From Macadamia tetraphylla (Eukaryota; Streptophyta; Magnoliopsida; Proteales; Proteaceae), in the NCBI GenBank assembly GCA_022985045.1, contig CM040966.1:43383238-43447237 (forward strand): a DNA stretch of 64,000 nt, written 5' to 3'. Under the pieces are notes generated by a model that was given only the letters and a program-made list of their open reading frames with translations, searched no databases and was not told where the DNA came from. The translations under genes were made by a program, and so were the position numbers. Positions 30,685-41,530 of the stretch are shown here, one piece after another. How positions within the stretch are numbered: position 1 is the stretch's first letter; every line of letters starts with the position of its first letter.

Positions 30685-32210
30685 TGTTTGAGATTTTAAA
30701 TGTAAGCGCAAGCATACGGATCAGTGTAGCTACGGGTTGAACTCAAAGAGAGCAGCCACTTTATTTATTTTTTTTAATAATGTGAAAGTGAACCTATTAA
30801 TGGTTGTGATGTAATTCTAACAACCGTCCTAAACATATGTATCTAAAATAACGTCCTAACCATTCGTCATCTAAGAATTTAAAGACGCAAGCCATGCAAT
30901 TAAAATTAAATAAACAAATAAGTGAAAATAAACAACCCACACAATTAAAAAAAATAAAGGAAAAAAAATTCTGAAGTAAAAATAAGGTAAAAGAAATGGG
31001 AGAAAGCTAGAGAGAGACTCACAAGTAGGTTTCTCTACTTAGCCTGAGGGATGCATCATAATATGAGCTTTCCTACTTGACCAAAGAGTCACTCTTACAA
31101 GGGTTACTCTACTTGGCTTTAGGGAAAGGGAGACAATTAAAATAAAAGTAATAAATTGATGGTTCTATGGCTAGGAGGGGCAAAACCAACTCATACACTA
31201 GCCATGAACCTTGGGGGAAGGGGATAGCAATAATGTAACAACTGAAATTAAAATCCTAAATTAAGAAAGAAAGGGTAGTTAGAAGAGGGAATGAGAGGGG
31301 GGAGAGAAGACTATTGAAGGAGCCTACTTACTTGAACTTCAACCCTTGAACTTGAAAGCTTGGGTGATTTGAGATACTACCAGTACTGAAAACCAGATCT
31401 GGAATAAACCAAATGTGAAATTTTTAGTACTAGAGAAAACAAATCTTGAAACAAAAAAAACTGAACTTGAAAAAAAAGATGCTCCACGGCTTATGATCTT
31501 GTCACCTAGATCTAAGCCTAGAACTATAACTTTAAAAATTACAACTCAATTGTATAAATCATAAACATAAAAGACCGACTAAGAATAAAGGAGTGTTTGC
31601 ATTAATTGACATAAAAAACTATTACAAAAGTGATTAAAGAAAAAATAGAGAAGAACTAAAACTAAAGAGAGAGAGGGAGAGAGAGAAGAAAACTAAGCAT
31701 AAACTAGAAAGTCAACTAAGGGGAATAATAATTAGGAGGGGAGGAAGGGGCTTTTATAGGGCTTTTGTCTTGCCTCCTTCCTTCTACAAGTCTTCTTTAA
31801 GAAAAGAAATAAAATAAAATAAAATAAAATCTTGGTAAAAACCCCATTCTCTGAGATATTGTGTGAAGGAAGAGAGAATCCGTTTCCAAAATTAACAAAT
31901 TCTATTCCTTCCTTGCAATATTAACCAATATCTTGCAATCTTGATTAAATTAGAAAGGAATCTCTGCATAGCATCTTCAAGATCTTTTGAGATGGCAAGG
32001 AGAGAGAATAATCTTCAGGATTTTGTAGGAGAGAGGAAGTGATACCAATGAGTGGGTCCCACCTTTGGACTGGTTCTTGATTCACTTTAAGCACTTTCTC
32101 TTGTAAACTTGGAAACTAAAAAAAACAAGAAAAATAAAAGTAGTACTATCCAAAGTGGGGCAAAATGTACACTTATATCCATAAGATTTCACATATTATT
32201 GTGCTCATCA
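30685..32210 (-). repeat. Athila-2 5' LTR
   Basis: TGTTTGAGAT at 30685 to GCTCATCA at 32210 (TG...CA reversed), 1526 bp. It is inverted relative to the Athila-3 LTRs and abuts the ATGAT duplication at 32211. Confidence 0.93.
31752..31758 (-). promoter_or_regulatory. TATA box in Athila-2 5' LTR
   Basis: The minus strand reads CCCTATAAAAGCCCC, the core promoter of the LTR, conserved in sequence and position with 10253 of Athila-3. Confidence 0.7.
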
Positions 32211-32215
32211 ATGAT
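32211..32215. repeat. Target-site duplication ATGAT (right) of Athila-2
   Basis: Partner of 14161-14165. The Athila-3 reading frame resumes directly after it. Confidence 0.93.
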
Positions 32216-33985
32216 GATAGTGAAAATTTCTTTTCTAAAGTCTTGAGTCTTCACACACCTGTGGAGCCCTTAGGACCCCTTTCCAATTCCACTCCCAAAG
32301 CTTCCATAGTTGAGCCCCCTAAGCTAGATCTTAAGGAGTTGCCATCTAATTTGAGGTATGCTTTCTTAGGGCCTGACCAGACTCTTTCTGTAATAATTTC
32401 TTCAAATTTGACTTCTAGCCAGGAAGAGGAGTTACTTAAAGTGTTAAAAGATAATAAGGAAGCCCTAGGTTGGACCATGGCTGATATCAAGGGTAGTAGT
32501 TCTTCTATTGTGCAACATCATATACATCTTATGGAGGATTCCAAACCATCCACGGAACCCCAAAGAAGAGCTAACCCAATGATGATGGAAGCTATTAAGA
32601 AAGAGATCCTAAAGTGCTTAGATCATGGAATAATTTATCCTATTTCTGACAGCCAATGGGTAAGCCCAGTTCACGTAGTGCCTAAAAAGTCTGGTGTGAC
32701 TGTAGTTCCCAACGCCAATAATGAACTAATTCCAACCCATGTCCAATCTGGGTGGAGAGTGTGCATAGACTATAGGAAACTTAATGTGGCAACCTGGAAA
32801 GACCACTACCCATTGCCATTCATTGACCAGATGTTAGAGAGATTAGCTAGACATGAATACTATTGTTTTCTTTATGGATATTCCGGCTATAACCAGATCC
32901 CAATTGCTTTAGAGAACCAACATAAGACCACTTTTACATGCTCATATGGAACATTTGCTTACATGCGTATGCCTTTTGGGCTTTGTAATGCCCCTGCTAC
33001 GTTCCAACGATGCATGATGAGCATATTTTCTGACATGGTCAAAAAATTCTTAGAAGTATTTATGGATGACTTTTCATTTTATAGGAATTTCTATTCTGAA
33101 TGTCTTCATCATCTTTCTCTAGTTTTGAAAATGTGCATATCTAAGAATTTGATTTTGAATTGGGAGAAATGCCATTTCATGGTTAAATCTGGTATTGTTT
33201 TAGGCCATGTAATATCCAAGGAGGGAATTAAGGTAGATTGATCCAAAGTGGATTTAATTGATAATTTACCACCTCCTCAATCTGTTAAGGACGTCCGATC
33301 TTTTCTAGGGCATGCGGGCTTCTACAGAAGGTTTATTAAGAACTTTAGTCAGTTAGCCCGACCTCTCACTTCATTACTTGCCAAAGATTAAACTTTTGAG
33401 TTTTCTAAAGAGTGCCTAGAATCTTTCAAACAACTTAAAAAGGATTTGACCAATGCACCCAATGTTCAACCACCTGTTTGGACTGAACCTTTTGAACTGA
33501 TGTGTGATGCTTCAGATTTTACCATAGGAGCAATTTTGGGTCAAAGGATTAATAAGTTGCCCACTGTCATTTATTATGCTAGTAGGACCTTAAATGATGC
33601 ACAACTCAATTATACAACCACTGAAAAAGAATTTTTAGCGGTTGTGTTTGCATTAGAAAAGTTTCGGTCTTACTTAGTTGGTTCATATGTGGTGGTGTAT
33701 ACTGATCATTCTGCTCTCAGATACTTAGTTCAGAAGAAGGATGCCAAAGCTCGTCTCATTAGGTGGGTTTTACTTTTGCAAGAGTTTGATTTAGAAATTA
33801 GGGATAAAAAAGGAGTTGAAAACCTAGTTGCAGACCATTTATCCCGGCTTCCCAATTCCTTGACTGTCGATTCTCCAGCCAACGAGAACTTTCCAGATGA
33901 ACAGTTATTTGCAGTGTCTAGTGAACCATGGTTTGCTGACATTGTCAACTTCTTAGTTTCAGGTGTGACTTCGGATCACTAGTCC
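32216..33985 (+). pseudogene. Athila-3 reverse transcriptase and RNase H
   Basis: One frame continues from the protease interrupted at 14165. It shows PQRRANPMMMEAIKKEILK, VVPKKSGVTVVPN, GWRVCIDYRKLN, the catalytic FMDD box at 33059-33070 (both Asp present) and FLGHAGFYRRFIKNFSQ. RNase H follows with CDASDFTIGAILG, EFLAVVFALEKF, VYTDHSALRYL and VADHLSRLPN, so the four acidic positions are readable. Stops lie at 33239 (TGA), 33389 (TAA, from CAA) and 33980 (TAG, from TGG). There are no frameshifts in this part. Apart from stops this is the cleanest RT in the window. Confidence 0.9.
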
Positions 33986-35228
33986 ACCCAAGATAAGTAT
34001 AGATTTCATTCCCAAGTTAAGCACTTTTTTTGGGATGATCCTTATTTGTTTAAGATATGTCCGGATCAGATTATCTGACGATGTGTTCCTGATCATGAAC
34101 AACATTCTATTATCTCTTTTTGTCATGGTCATGCATGTGGTGGACACTTTCGACCTAATAAAACTGCTACAAAGGTTCTCCAATGCAGATTTTATTGGCC
34201 CACTCTTTTTAGAGATGCTTTTGATTTTTGCAAAGCTTATCTCGCTTGCCAGTCTTTTGGCCGTATCACTAAGAGGAACATGATGCCCCTCAACCCTATT
34301 TTGGTAGTTGAGATCTTTGATGTTTGGGGCATCGATTTTATGGGACCATTCCCTAATTCCTTTGGGAATCTGTTCATACTTTTGACTGTTGATTATGTTT
34401 CTAAATGGATAGAGGCCATACCTTGTAAATCTAATGACCACAAAGTGGTGGTCTAGTTTCTCAAAGAGAATATTTTTTCTCTCTTTGGTGCACCACGTGC
34501 AATAATTAGTGATAGGGGTACTCATTTTTGTAATCGGCCTTTTGAGGCCCTAATGAAAAAGTATAGGATCACCCATAAGTTATCTACCCCTTATCACCCC
34601 CAAACTAGTGACCAAGTGGAGGTGTCTAATAGGCAGATCAAACAAATCTTAGAGAAAACTATTAATCCCGACCGTAAGGATTGGTCCCTTAGGCTCATTG
34701 ATGCCTTGTGGGGCCATCGGACTGCATTCAAGATCGATCTTGGTCAGTCTCCCTACCGTTTGGTGTATGGGAAAGTTTGTCACTTACCAGTTGAGTTGGA
34801 GCATAAGGCCTTTTAGGCCATCAAGAAGCTCAACTTTGATTTGTCTGATGCGGGAATTCATCGTAGGCTCCAACTATCTGAGTTGGAGGAACTTAGGAAT
34901 GAAGCCTATGAAAGTTCTAGGATTTACAAGAAAAAGACCAAAGCTTTCCATGATAAACACATTCTGCGTAAATCTTTTACAATTGGTGATAAGGTCTTAT
35001 TGTATAACTCTCGATTGCATCTTTTTCTTGGTAAGCTTAGATCCCGATGGGATGGCCCATTTATTTGTCTATAATGTATATCCCCATGGGGTTGTGGAGA
35101 TTTTGAATCCAGGAACAGAGGTAATTTCGAAGGTTAATGGTCAGCGTTTGAAGCCATTCCTTGAGTTTCCTAATACTGGTAGTGAAGAGGTCATGGATCT
35201 CCATGAACCTCTTTACACTGATGACTAA
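33986..35228 (+). pseudogene. Athila-3 integrase
   Basis: The same frame as RT continues: the HHCC zinc-binding region (about 34090-34255, H and C residues readable), then the core with WGIDFMGPFP (first Asp), IISDRGTHF (second Asp) and DQVEVSNRQ (Glu), and the GPFIVYNVYPHG C-terminal region. Stops occur at 34076 (TGA from CGA), 34454 (TAG) and 34814 (TAG), and a one-base shift near 35066 moves the C-terminus into another frame, ending at 35228. All D,D,E residues survive, but the protein cannot be made. No chromodomain is present, as usual for Athila. Confidence 0.88.
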
Positions 35229-36387
35229 CTTTTAATCTCCCCTTGCATTGTCTTCGTTTTTAATTCTTTCCATGCATTGTGGACATTGCATGACTTAAGT
35301 GTGGGGGAGGGAAACCAGTTTCTGCTTTTTCCACTTTGTTTTATTTGTTTTTCTTTTTATTTTTTTTAGCTTGCTAAAGGATGAAGTCCTACTTTGGCTT
35401 TTGGCTAATGATCATACCATTCGGTTGCTTGATGTATAAAAATAAAAGTTTTGACTAAGATACCCATTTTGAACGTATAAAAACCCTGTTGAGAAGAAAG
35501 AAACAAGCATGTGTCTTGAGATGGGACTTTCTTTTGAAAAATAAGAGACCCCTGTTTTATGGTGTTGGACCATATGTAAGTCTATGGGTTCCTTGTACTT
35601 TTGATTTGGAGTTGAGACCTTCTTCTTGATTTGGCATGGGTTGACAAATGCACAATTTTAAATGAAATGTGAAATGTGGTATAAAGAAGAATAAGAGTTG
35701 ATTCCCTTGGAACTAGACAGGGCATTGCACCTCAGGAAGCATGGTGTCTTGATCGAAATTCCTTAGGAGGAAACTTCTGAAGGAACTCTAGCATCACTGT
35801 CTTTGTGGGTATCTGCAAAAAGTGAAGCTACATAGTAACTTGGGTGTCTGGTGTTTGCTCCACCACAACATTCAAGCCAAAAGTAGTGGAGTAGAATAGA
35901 GTTTAAGCAAAAAAAAAAAAAACAAGGAGAAAAAATGTGCAAATGTCATTAATGCTTAGTAATATGTTTTAGTCAAAAACACTCCAACGCCTTAGTCATT
36001 GGTTCCCTATTTCTTCACAAGTGGTTTTGCCTTAAGATAAGGATATTTTGTAAGAGACGAGGTGAGTTCCAAATTAAGAAATATGCTTGTGCTGGAATTG
36101 ATCAAGGGTAATAAAAGTTCAAGTGTGGAGGTCCCTTGTAAGAAAAATTATCTTTGCTCTGGATAGGTATGAGCCTTACCTTTAGCCAAGGTTGGGATTT
36201 ATTTCTTCTGAATTTTGGGTGTATATTCACTGCAAACACCCACGAGACACAACTCATCCACTAGGGTAACTTAGGGGTTTAAAGGCTTGTTGCACATGCT
36301 AAGTACAATCGTGATTCCTACGAAAGTGAGTTAGGCTTTTTCTTTCATTTCTTTATTTATTTATATTGCTCAAGGACATGCAAAAGT
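35229..36387 (+). other. Athila-3 3' non-coding region
   Basis: This 1.16-kb stretch separates pol from the LTR. A first purine-rich run AAGTGTGGGGGAGGGAAA lies at about 35298-35316, similar to the terminal PPT. The rest matches the Athila-2 region 15665-16972 in single copy. Athila elements commonly have long non-coding 3' regions. I see no ORF worth calling. Confidence 0.75.
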
Positions 36388-36403
36388 AAAGTATGGGGGA
36401 ATT
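36388..36403 (+). other. Athila-3 polypurine tract
   Basis: AAAGTATGGGGGAATT ends directly at the 3' LTR start (36404). Confidence 0.82.
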
Positions 36404-37932
36404 TGATGAGCACAATAATGTGTGAAATGTTAGGGATATAAGTGTACATTTTGCCCCACTTTGGATAGTACTACTTTTATTTTTCTTGTTTTTTTTTAGT
36501 TTCCAAGTTTACAAGAGAGTGCTTAAAGTGAATCAAGAACCAGTCCAAAGGTGGGACCCACTCATTGGTACCACATCCTCTCTCCTATAAATCCTGAAGA
36601 TTATTCTCTTTCCTTGCCACCTCACAAGATCTTGAATATGCTATACAGAGATTCCTTTCTGATTTAATCAAGGTTGCAAGATATTGGTTAATATTGCAAG
36701 GAAGGAATAGAATTTGTTAATTTTGGAAACGGATTCTCTCTTTCCTCACACAATATCACAGAGAATGAAGATTTTTACCAGGATTTTATTTTATTTTATT
36801 TTCTTTCTTTTCTTAAAGAAGACTTGTAGAAGGAAGGAGGCAAGACAAAAGCCCTAAAAAAGCCCCTTCCTCCCCCCTCCTAATTATTATTCCCCTTAGT
36901 TTATTTTCTAATTTATGCTTCGTTTTCTTCTCTCTCTCCCTCTTTCACTCTTTAGTTTTAGTTCTTTTCTATTTTTCCTTTAATCACTTTTGTAATAGTT
37001 TTTTTTATGTCAATTAATGCAATCACTTTTTTATTCTTATTCAGCCTTTTATGTTTATGATTTATGCAATTGAGTTGTAATTTTTAAAGTTATAGTTCTA
37101 GGCTTAGATCTAGGTGATAAGATCACAAGTCGTGGAGCATCTTTTTTTCAAGTTCAGTTTTTTTTGTTTCAAGATTTGTTTTCTCTAGTACTAGAAATTT
37201 CAGATTTGGTTTATTCCAGATCTGGTTTTTTATACTGGTAGTATCTCAAATCACCCAAGCTTTCAAGTTCAAGGGTTGAAGTTCAAGTAAGTAGGCTCCT
37301 TCAATAGTCTTCTCTCCTCCCTCTCATTCCCTCTTCTGACTACCCTTTCTTTCTTAATTTAGGATTTTAATTTTAGTCGTTACATTATTACTATCCCTTC
37401 CCCCAAGGTTCATGGCTAGTGTATGTGTGGCTTTGCCCCTCCTAGCCAGAGAACCATCAATTTATTGCTTTTATTTTAATTGTCTCCCTTTTCCTAAAGC
37501 CAAGTAGAGTAACCCTTGTAAGAGTGACTCTCTGGTCAAGTAGGGAAACTCATATTATGATGCATCCCTCGGGCTAAGTAGAGAAACCTACTTGTGAGTC
37601 TCTCTCTAGCTTTCTCCCCTTTCTTTTACTTTATTTTTATTTTAGCATTTTTTTCCTTTATTTTTTTTTTAATGTGTGGGTTGTTTATTTTCACTTAGTT
37701 ATTTATTTAATTTTAATTGCGTGGCTTGCATCTGTAAATTCTTAGATGACGAATGGTTAGAATGTTATTTTAGATACATATGTTTAGGACGGTAGTTAAA
37801 ATTAGATCACAACCATTAATAGGTTCACTTTCGCATTATTAAAAGAAAAAAAATAAAGTGGCTGCTCTCTCTGAGTTCGACCCATAGCTACACTGATCCG
37901 TACGCTTGCGGTTACATTTAAAATCTCAAACA
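36404..37932 (+). repeat. Athila-3 3' LTR
   Basis: TGATGAGCAC to ATCTCAAACA, 1529 bp, direct partner of 9797-11330. Its TATA core is mutated (CCCTAAAAAAGCC near 36853). Confidence 0.93.
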
Positions 37933-37937
37933 GGGGT
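37933..37937. repeat. Target-site duplication GGGGT (right) of Athila-3
   Basis: Partner of 9792-9796. Confidence 0.88.
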
Positions 37938-37951
37938 ATTTATAGTTTTTT

Positions 37952-38635
37952 CCAACCAATGAGGTGAGGACACACATCTTTACCCAGAGGATAATAAAAG
38001 GGCACTCTCCCTATCGCCCAGTGGTATATTTAAAGTTTGAAGAGATTATTTCTTCACCAAAAAAGGTGAGAAGATATTTTCTTGTAAACCAGTAGGATGA
38101 GGACACACATTCTTTACCCAGAGGATAATAGGAGGTAGCTCTCCCTATTGTCCAATGGTATAATTCAAAGTGTGACGGCAAGTGAAGATATTTTCTTGCT
38201 TTTGAAAGTGAAGAAGATATTTTCTTGCAAACCAATGGGGTGAGAATACACATTCTTTACCCTGAGGATAATAGGAGGTAGTTTTCCCTATTGTCCAATG
38301 GTATAATTCAAAGTGTGATGGGAAGTGAAGATATTTTCTTGCAAACCAATGGGGTGAAGACACACATTCTTTACCCTGAGGATAATAAGAGGTAGCTCTC
38401 CCTATTGTCCAATGGTATAATTCAAAGTGTGATGGGAAGTGAAGATATTTTCTTGTTTTTGAAAGTGAAGAAGATATTTTCTTGCAAACCAATGGGGTGA
38501 GGACACACATTCTTTACCCAGAGGATAATAGGAGGTAGCTCTCGCTATTGTCCAATTGTATAGTTCAAACTGTGATGGGAAGTGAAGATATTTTCTTGCT
38601 TTTGAAAGTGAAGAAGATATTTTCTTGTAAACAGT
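37952..38635. repeat. Tandem repeat with alternating 143/115-bp spacing
   Basis: The landmark AAACCAATGGGGTGA (or variant) occurs near 37953, 38086, 38229, 38343 and 38486, with a remnant near 38630. Each copy contains GGACACACATTCTTTACCCAGAGGATAATA and CCAATGGTATAATTCAAAG-like blocks. The two spacings differ by whether a block of about 29 bp (CTTTTGAAAGTGAAGAAGATATTTTCTTG type) is present. The ORFs on the minus strand here are repeat artefacts. Confidence 0.85.
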
Positions 38636-39605
38636 ATCTTTTCACAAAAATTGGGATTTTAGCAGAAAACCCGACTGTCGGAGGAATTTTTGGAAAAAAT
38701 ACGAAAGTGTCAAAAAATCTTTGGAAGTACCGGGAATGACTTCGAGAATGTCAGGAAAGATATTTATTGGAAACTAGGATTTTACCAGAAAACCTGACAA
38801 TTGAGAATATTTTCTGGGAAAATACAAAAATATCAAAAGATCTATAAAAGTTCCGAAAAGGATCTTTCTCCAAAAATGGGATTCTAATAGAAAAACCGAC
38901 TATCGGTGGGATTTTCTTGGAAAACACGAGTGTCGGGAAAATATATTTTTGTCCAAAAATCCATTTTTTGGGAAAAAACTAGGGGAAAAATCCATCGGGC
39001 AAAAATCTGGGCACCAGGCAGGTCTGTCTAGGCTACACAGCTTTAAAAAGGTCTCTACGGCCCTGGGTAGCCCTTTGTGGCTCTGCATAGGGCCTCAGGG
39101 CACTGCATAGAGTGTAGGGCTCTATATAGTGCCAGGCCGAGTTGGTCGGTGCCAAATTGGGCTGATCATGTTTGATCAAGGTTCGATCGGGGTTGGTTGG
39201 GATTTAAATAGAGCTGATTTAGACTGATTAGGGTTGATTAGGGTTGGGTTGTGTACATGTGTAAGGTTGTATGCGTCGGTGTTGCACGTGCATGTGGGGC
39301 CACTTCTAGGAATGATTACAGGAGATCCGTAAGTCTAATTTTGACGCACCATATATCATTGGAATCGTATTTTTGAGTACTATCCATCGTACTATCACTT
39401 TTGACCGGATTCCTTCGTATATGAAAAGTCAAAATTGGACCCTATTTCTTCCCACATTGGGTTTTTAGGGTTTTTGGGTGAGTTGGGGGCTGTCAGGGTG
39501 AGACTACCACAGTCAATTGCATCTCGTCAACTAGAAGTGAAGAGTCACGTCCATCATCCAAGTATCGTCATTGCCAAGGGAGGGTGACAAAATTGGGTAT
39601 CTACA

Positions 39606-39619
39606 GATTGCCCCTCTTT
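39606..39619 (-). other. Tat-1 polypurine tract
   Basis: The minus strand reads AAAGAGGGGCAATC directly before the LTR start TGTAGATACCC. Confidence 0.7.
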
Positions 39620-40054
39620 AGCTGAGGCCTATGCCAATATCCGAAGGGCAAAGAAAAGAATAACCACATTTTGTTACCCAGAGCATGTATTGCCATTGTC
39701 TTGCTGAACAACGACAGATTTGAGAATGCATCAAGTAATATTTTCTAACTATTCATAATTTAGAATGATACCTGATTTTTTGATCTTGGAATACCATTTA
39801 TAGGGATTCGTGCCGTTCCCACAAACAAATAGAGTCATTACCTATAGGGATTTGCACCATTCTTATAGAAAGTGTTGATATTGAGCCATCATTCACAGGG
39901 ATTCACACCATTCTTGAAAAAGATGTTAGTACTTGAGATTGATCTGGTTTGGACAATGCTATTCTAGAAATGTTGTTTGTAGAGGTTCGAACCCTCTCTG
40001 TAGAAGGGATTTAGAAAATTCACCTTAGTTTCCATTGACTAGGCTTCCATATGT

Positions 40055-40254
40055 TGGTCTCCAAGTTGGGTCTTTCCAACCAGCCTGGGCTATCTAGTCT
40101 CCAGGCTGAGTCTTTCGAAACAATCTGGACTATCTGGTCTCCAGGTTGAGTTTTTCAAAACAGTCTGGGCTATTTGGTCTCCAATCTGAGTCTTTCAAAA
40201 CAATCTGGACTATCTGGTCTCCAGGCTGAGTCTTTCGAAACAATCAGAGCTATC
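40055..40254. repeat. 40-bp tandem repeat, 5 copies
   Basis: Units start at 40055, 40095, 40135, 40175 and 40215. Each reads TGGTCTCCAGGCTGAGTC then TTTCGAAACAATCTGGACTATC with a few changes. Five exact-length units. Confidence 0.92.
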
Positions 40255-40299
40255 TAGATCTTGGTTTGGATGTACAAGCTCCTTTGGACCGGTGCAAAT

Positions 40300-40425
40300 G
40301 ATTGTGGGTCACTAGGGCCGGTCAAACAAGGTTGGCCTACTTGGGGCCGGTGTAATGATGATTTGGCCACTTGGGGTTGATGCAATGAGATTTGGCCACT
40401 TGGGGCTGATGTAATAGTGCTTACC
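40300..40425. repeat. 29-bp tandem repeat (Tat-1 copy)
   Basis: The unit GGCCACTTGGGGCTGATG followed by CAATGAGATTT (29 bp) recurs about four times with variation. Its reverse complement is the same unit as the array at 63781-64000 in Tat-2. Confidence 0.8.
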
Positions 40426-40748
40426 ATGGATTGCTCCGAATATCGTACAAAAGAGGATGTTAATCTTTAATGATCCTTTCCCTGCGAGACACAGATACAA
40501 TGCTTTCTTTTTAGATTTTTCTTTTCCCTCCCCATGTTTGTTCATTTTTTTTTTTTTATCTTTCCTTTATCTTCTTTTCATGTAATTTGACATTTTTGTA
40601 ATGAAGAATTTCTTCATTTTAAGAAACTTTTCTGCATTTTATTTATTTAGACATGATTAATTCCACAACTCCAGCATCCATCAGGGCAATTAGAAATGTG
40701 AAAATTCAAATGCCACCAAGGCAAATGGATTACATGATTACAATTCTC

Positions 40749-41120
40749 CTACCAAAGGGAGGAAAGATGAGCTACAATGTGAGGAGACAATTCTTGGGGT
40801 GGATGAAAATCCACCAATTCTTCTAGAGTTGGACATATTTCAACGGTTCGAAACCGAAATACACGGAGATCAGCATCCCAATGTTGAGATGCTTGTTTGA
40901 GTAAGCCATGGTGTAACTCCATACATTTGATCTGGTCAAGTACAGACAAATTCATTGATTTCAGCAGGTTTGGCACAGAGATGCCAATGTTCAACATCCA
41001 CATCCTCAGTGTCTCATTTAGAGAGTCCATAACCTTTCTTGAAACCAAAGCAAGCAAAGAAGAGATGTGATGACATCCTTCAACTATTGACACAATCAAA
41101 CTTTTACCACTGTACATCAA
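40749..41120 (-). pseudogene. Tat-1 extra ORF downstream of integrase (fragment)
   Basis: A 123-codon minus-strand reading contains KVMDSLNETLRMWMLNIG and ASQHWDADLRVFRFRTVEIC. It matches the Tat-2 reading at 61969-62300 in the same relative place (same strand as pol, after integrase). The HWD...VFRF.TVEICPTLEE wording resembles the DUF7745/plant-mobile-domain-like proteins often annotated next to plant gypsy elements; I am not certain of the family name. It is truncated: the C-terminal half seen in Tat-2 is absent here. Confidence 0.6.
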
Positions 41121-41530
41121 AGTCTTGACTAATCAAGGGTGGGGATTGAATCGGCCTTGATTACTAGTGCCGGGTAGTGAACTTTTGGGGAGAGATGAAA
41201 CTCTGGATAGGTATTGGGAGGATGATAGGGGAATGGTAGATTCCTAATGGCCATATATGCCAAATGGCGATTCTTGGGAAAAATGAAATTCTAGATGAGA
41301 TGTGATAGACTATAGGGGAATGACAGATTCCTAATGGTCATGTATACCAAATGGCGATTCTTATGGGACACAAGCTATGATGATCTTTTAGGTACTTTGG
41401 TTATTAATCTGGGAACCAATTTTTTTCCTTGAGATGGTTAAGACCGCACTTGCACATGTCAAGTTGCCTACTTATTCCTTGGGGGGAATCAGGTCTAGCG
41501 TAGTTCGGGCTATTCACCAGATTAAACATA

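Larger units (their letters stand above)
14166..32210 (-). mobile_element. Athila-2: Athila-like element nested inside Athila-3
   Basis: On the minus strand: 5' LTR 32210-30685, PBS 30678-30661, gag-protease 30210-28485, then a viral insert (28484-19692), protease remainder, RT and RNase H 19691-16984, a deleted integrase, a 3' non-coding region, PPT about 15664-15649, and 3' LTR 15648-14166. It is flanked by ATGAT. It belongs to the same family as its host element but points the other way, so the two form long inverted repeats. Without the viral insert it is about 9.25 kb, short by roughly 1 kb because the integrase core is missing. Confidence 0.93.
9797..37932 (+). mobile_element. Athila-3: outer Athila-like LTR retrotransposon
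   Basis: This is a complete structural copy: 5' LTR 9797-11330, PBS 11337-11354, gag-protease 11779-14165, then (after the nested insert and one copy of its duplication) RT-RNase H-integrase 32216-35228, a long 3' non-coding region, PPT 36388-36403, and 3' LTR 36404-37932. It is flanked by GGGGT. Without the nested Athila-2 and the duplicated ATGAT its length is about 10.1 kb, usual for Athila. The host DNA is the Tat-1 LTR. The polyprotein carries many in-frame stops, so it is inactive. Confidence 0.92.
37933..39605 (-). repeat. Tat-1 LTR, upstream half
   Basis: On the minus strand the LTR begins at 39605 with TGTAGATACCCAATTTTG, right after a PPT. It runs to the Athila-3 border and continues at 9796-8645. 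The total without Athila-3 is about 2.8 kb. It contains a tandem array (37952-38635), a diverged repeat with spacing of about 100-125 bp (about 38640-38960), and GC-rich unique sequence up to 39605. No gene is seen. Confidence 0.72.
39620..40748 (-). other. Tat-1 3' non-coding region
   Basis: It holds weakly repeated GGGATTCGCACCATTC-like strings (39790-39920), a 40-bp array (40055-40254), a 29-bp array (about 40300-40425) and a T-rich stretch (about 40500-40570). No gene is seen. Confidence 0.7.

Noticed and set aside
38145..38510. Minus-strand repetitive ORFs with KYLHFPSHFELYHWTIG-type repeats
   Set aside because: They derive from the 143/115-bp tandem array; units not divisible by three shift the frame between copies.
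37952..38635. Regular repeats considered as a CRISPR-like array
   Set aside because: Units are contiguous with no unique spacers, too long, and the DNA is eukaryotic.
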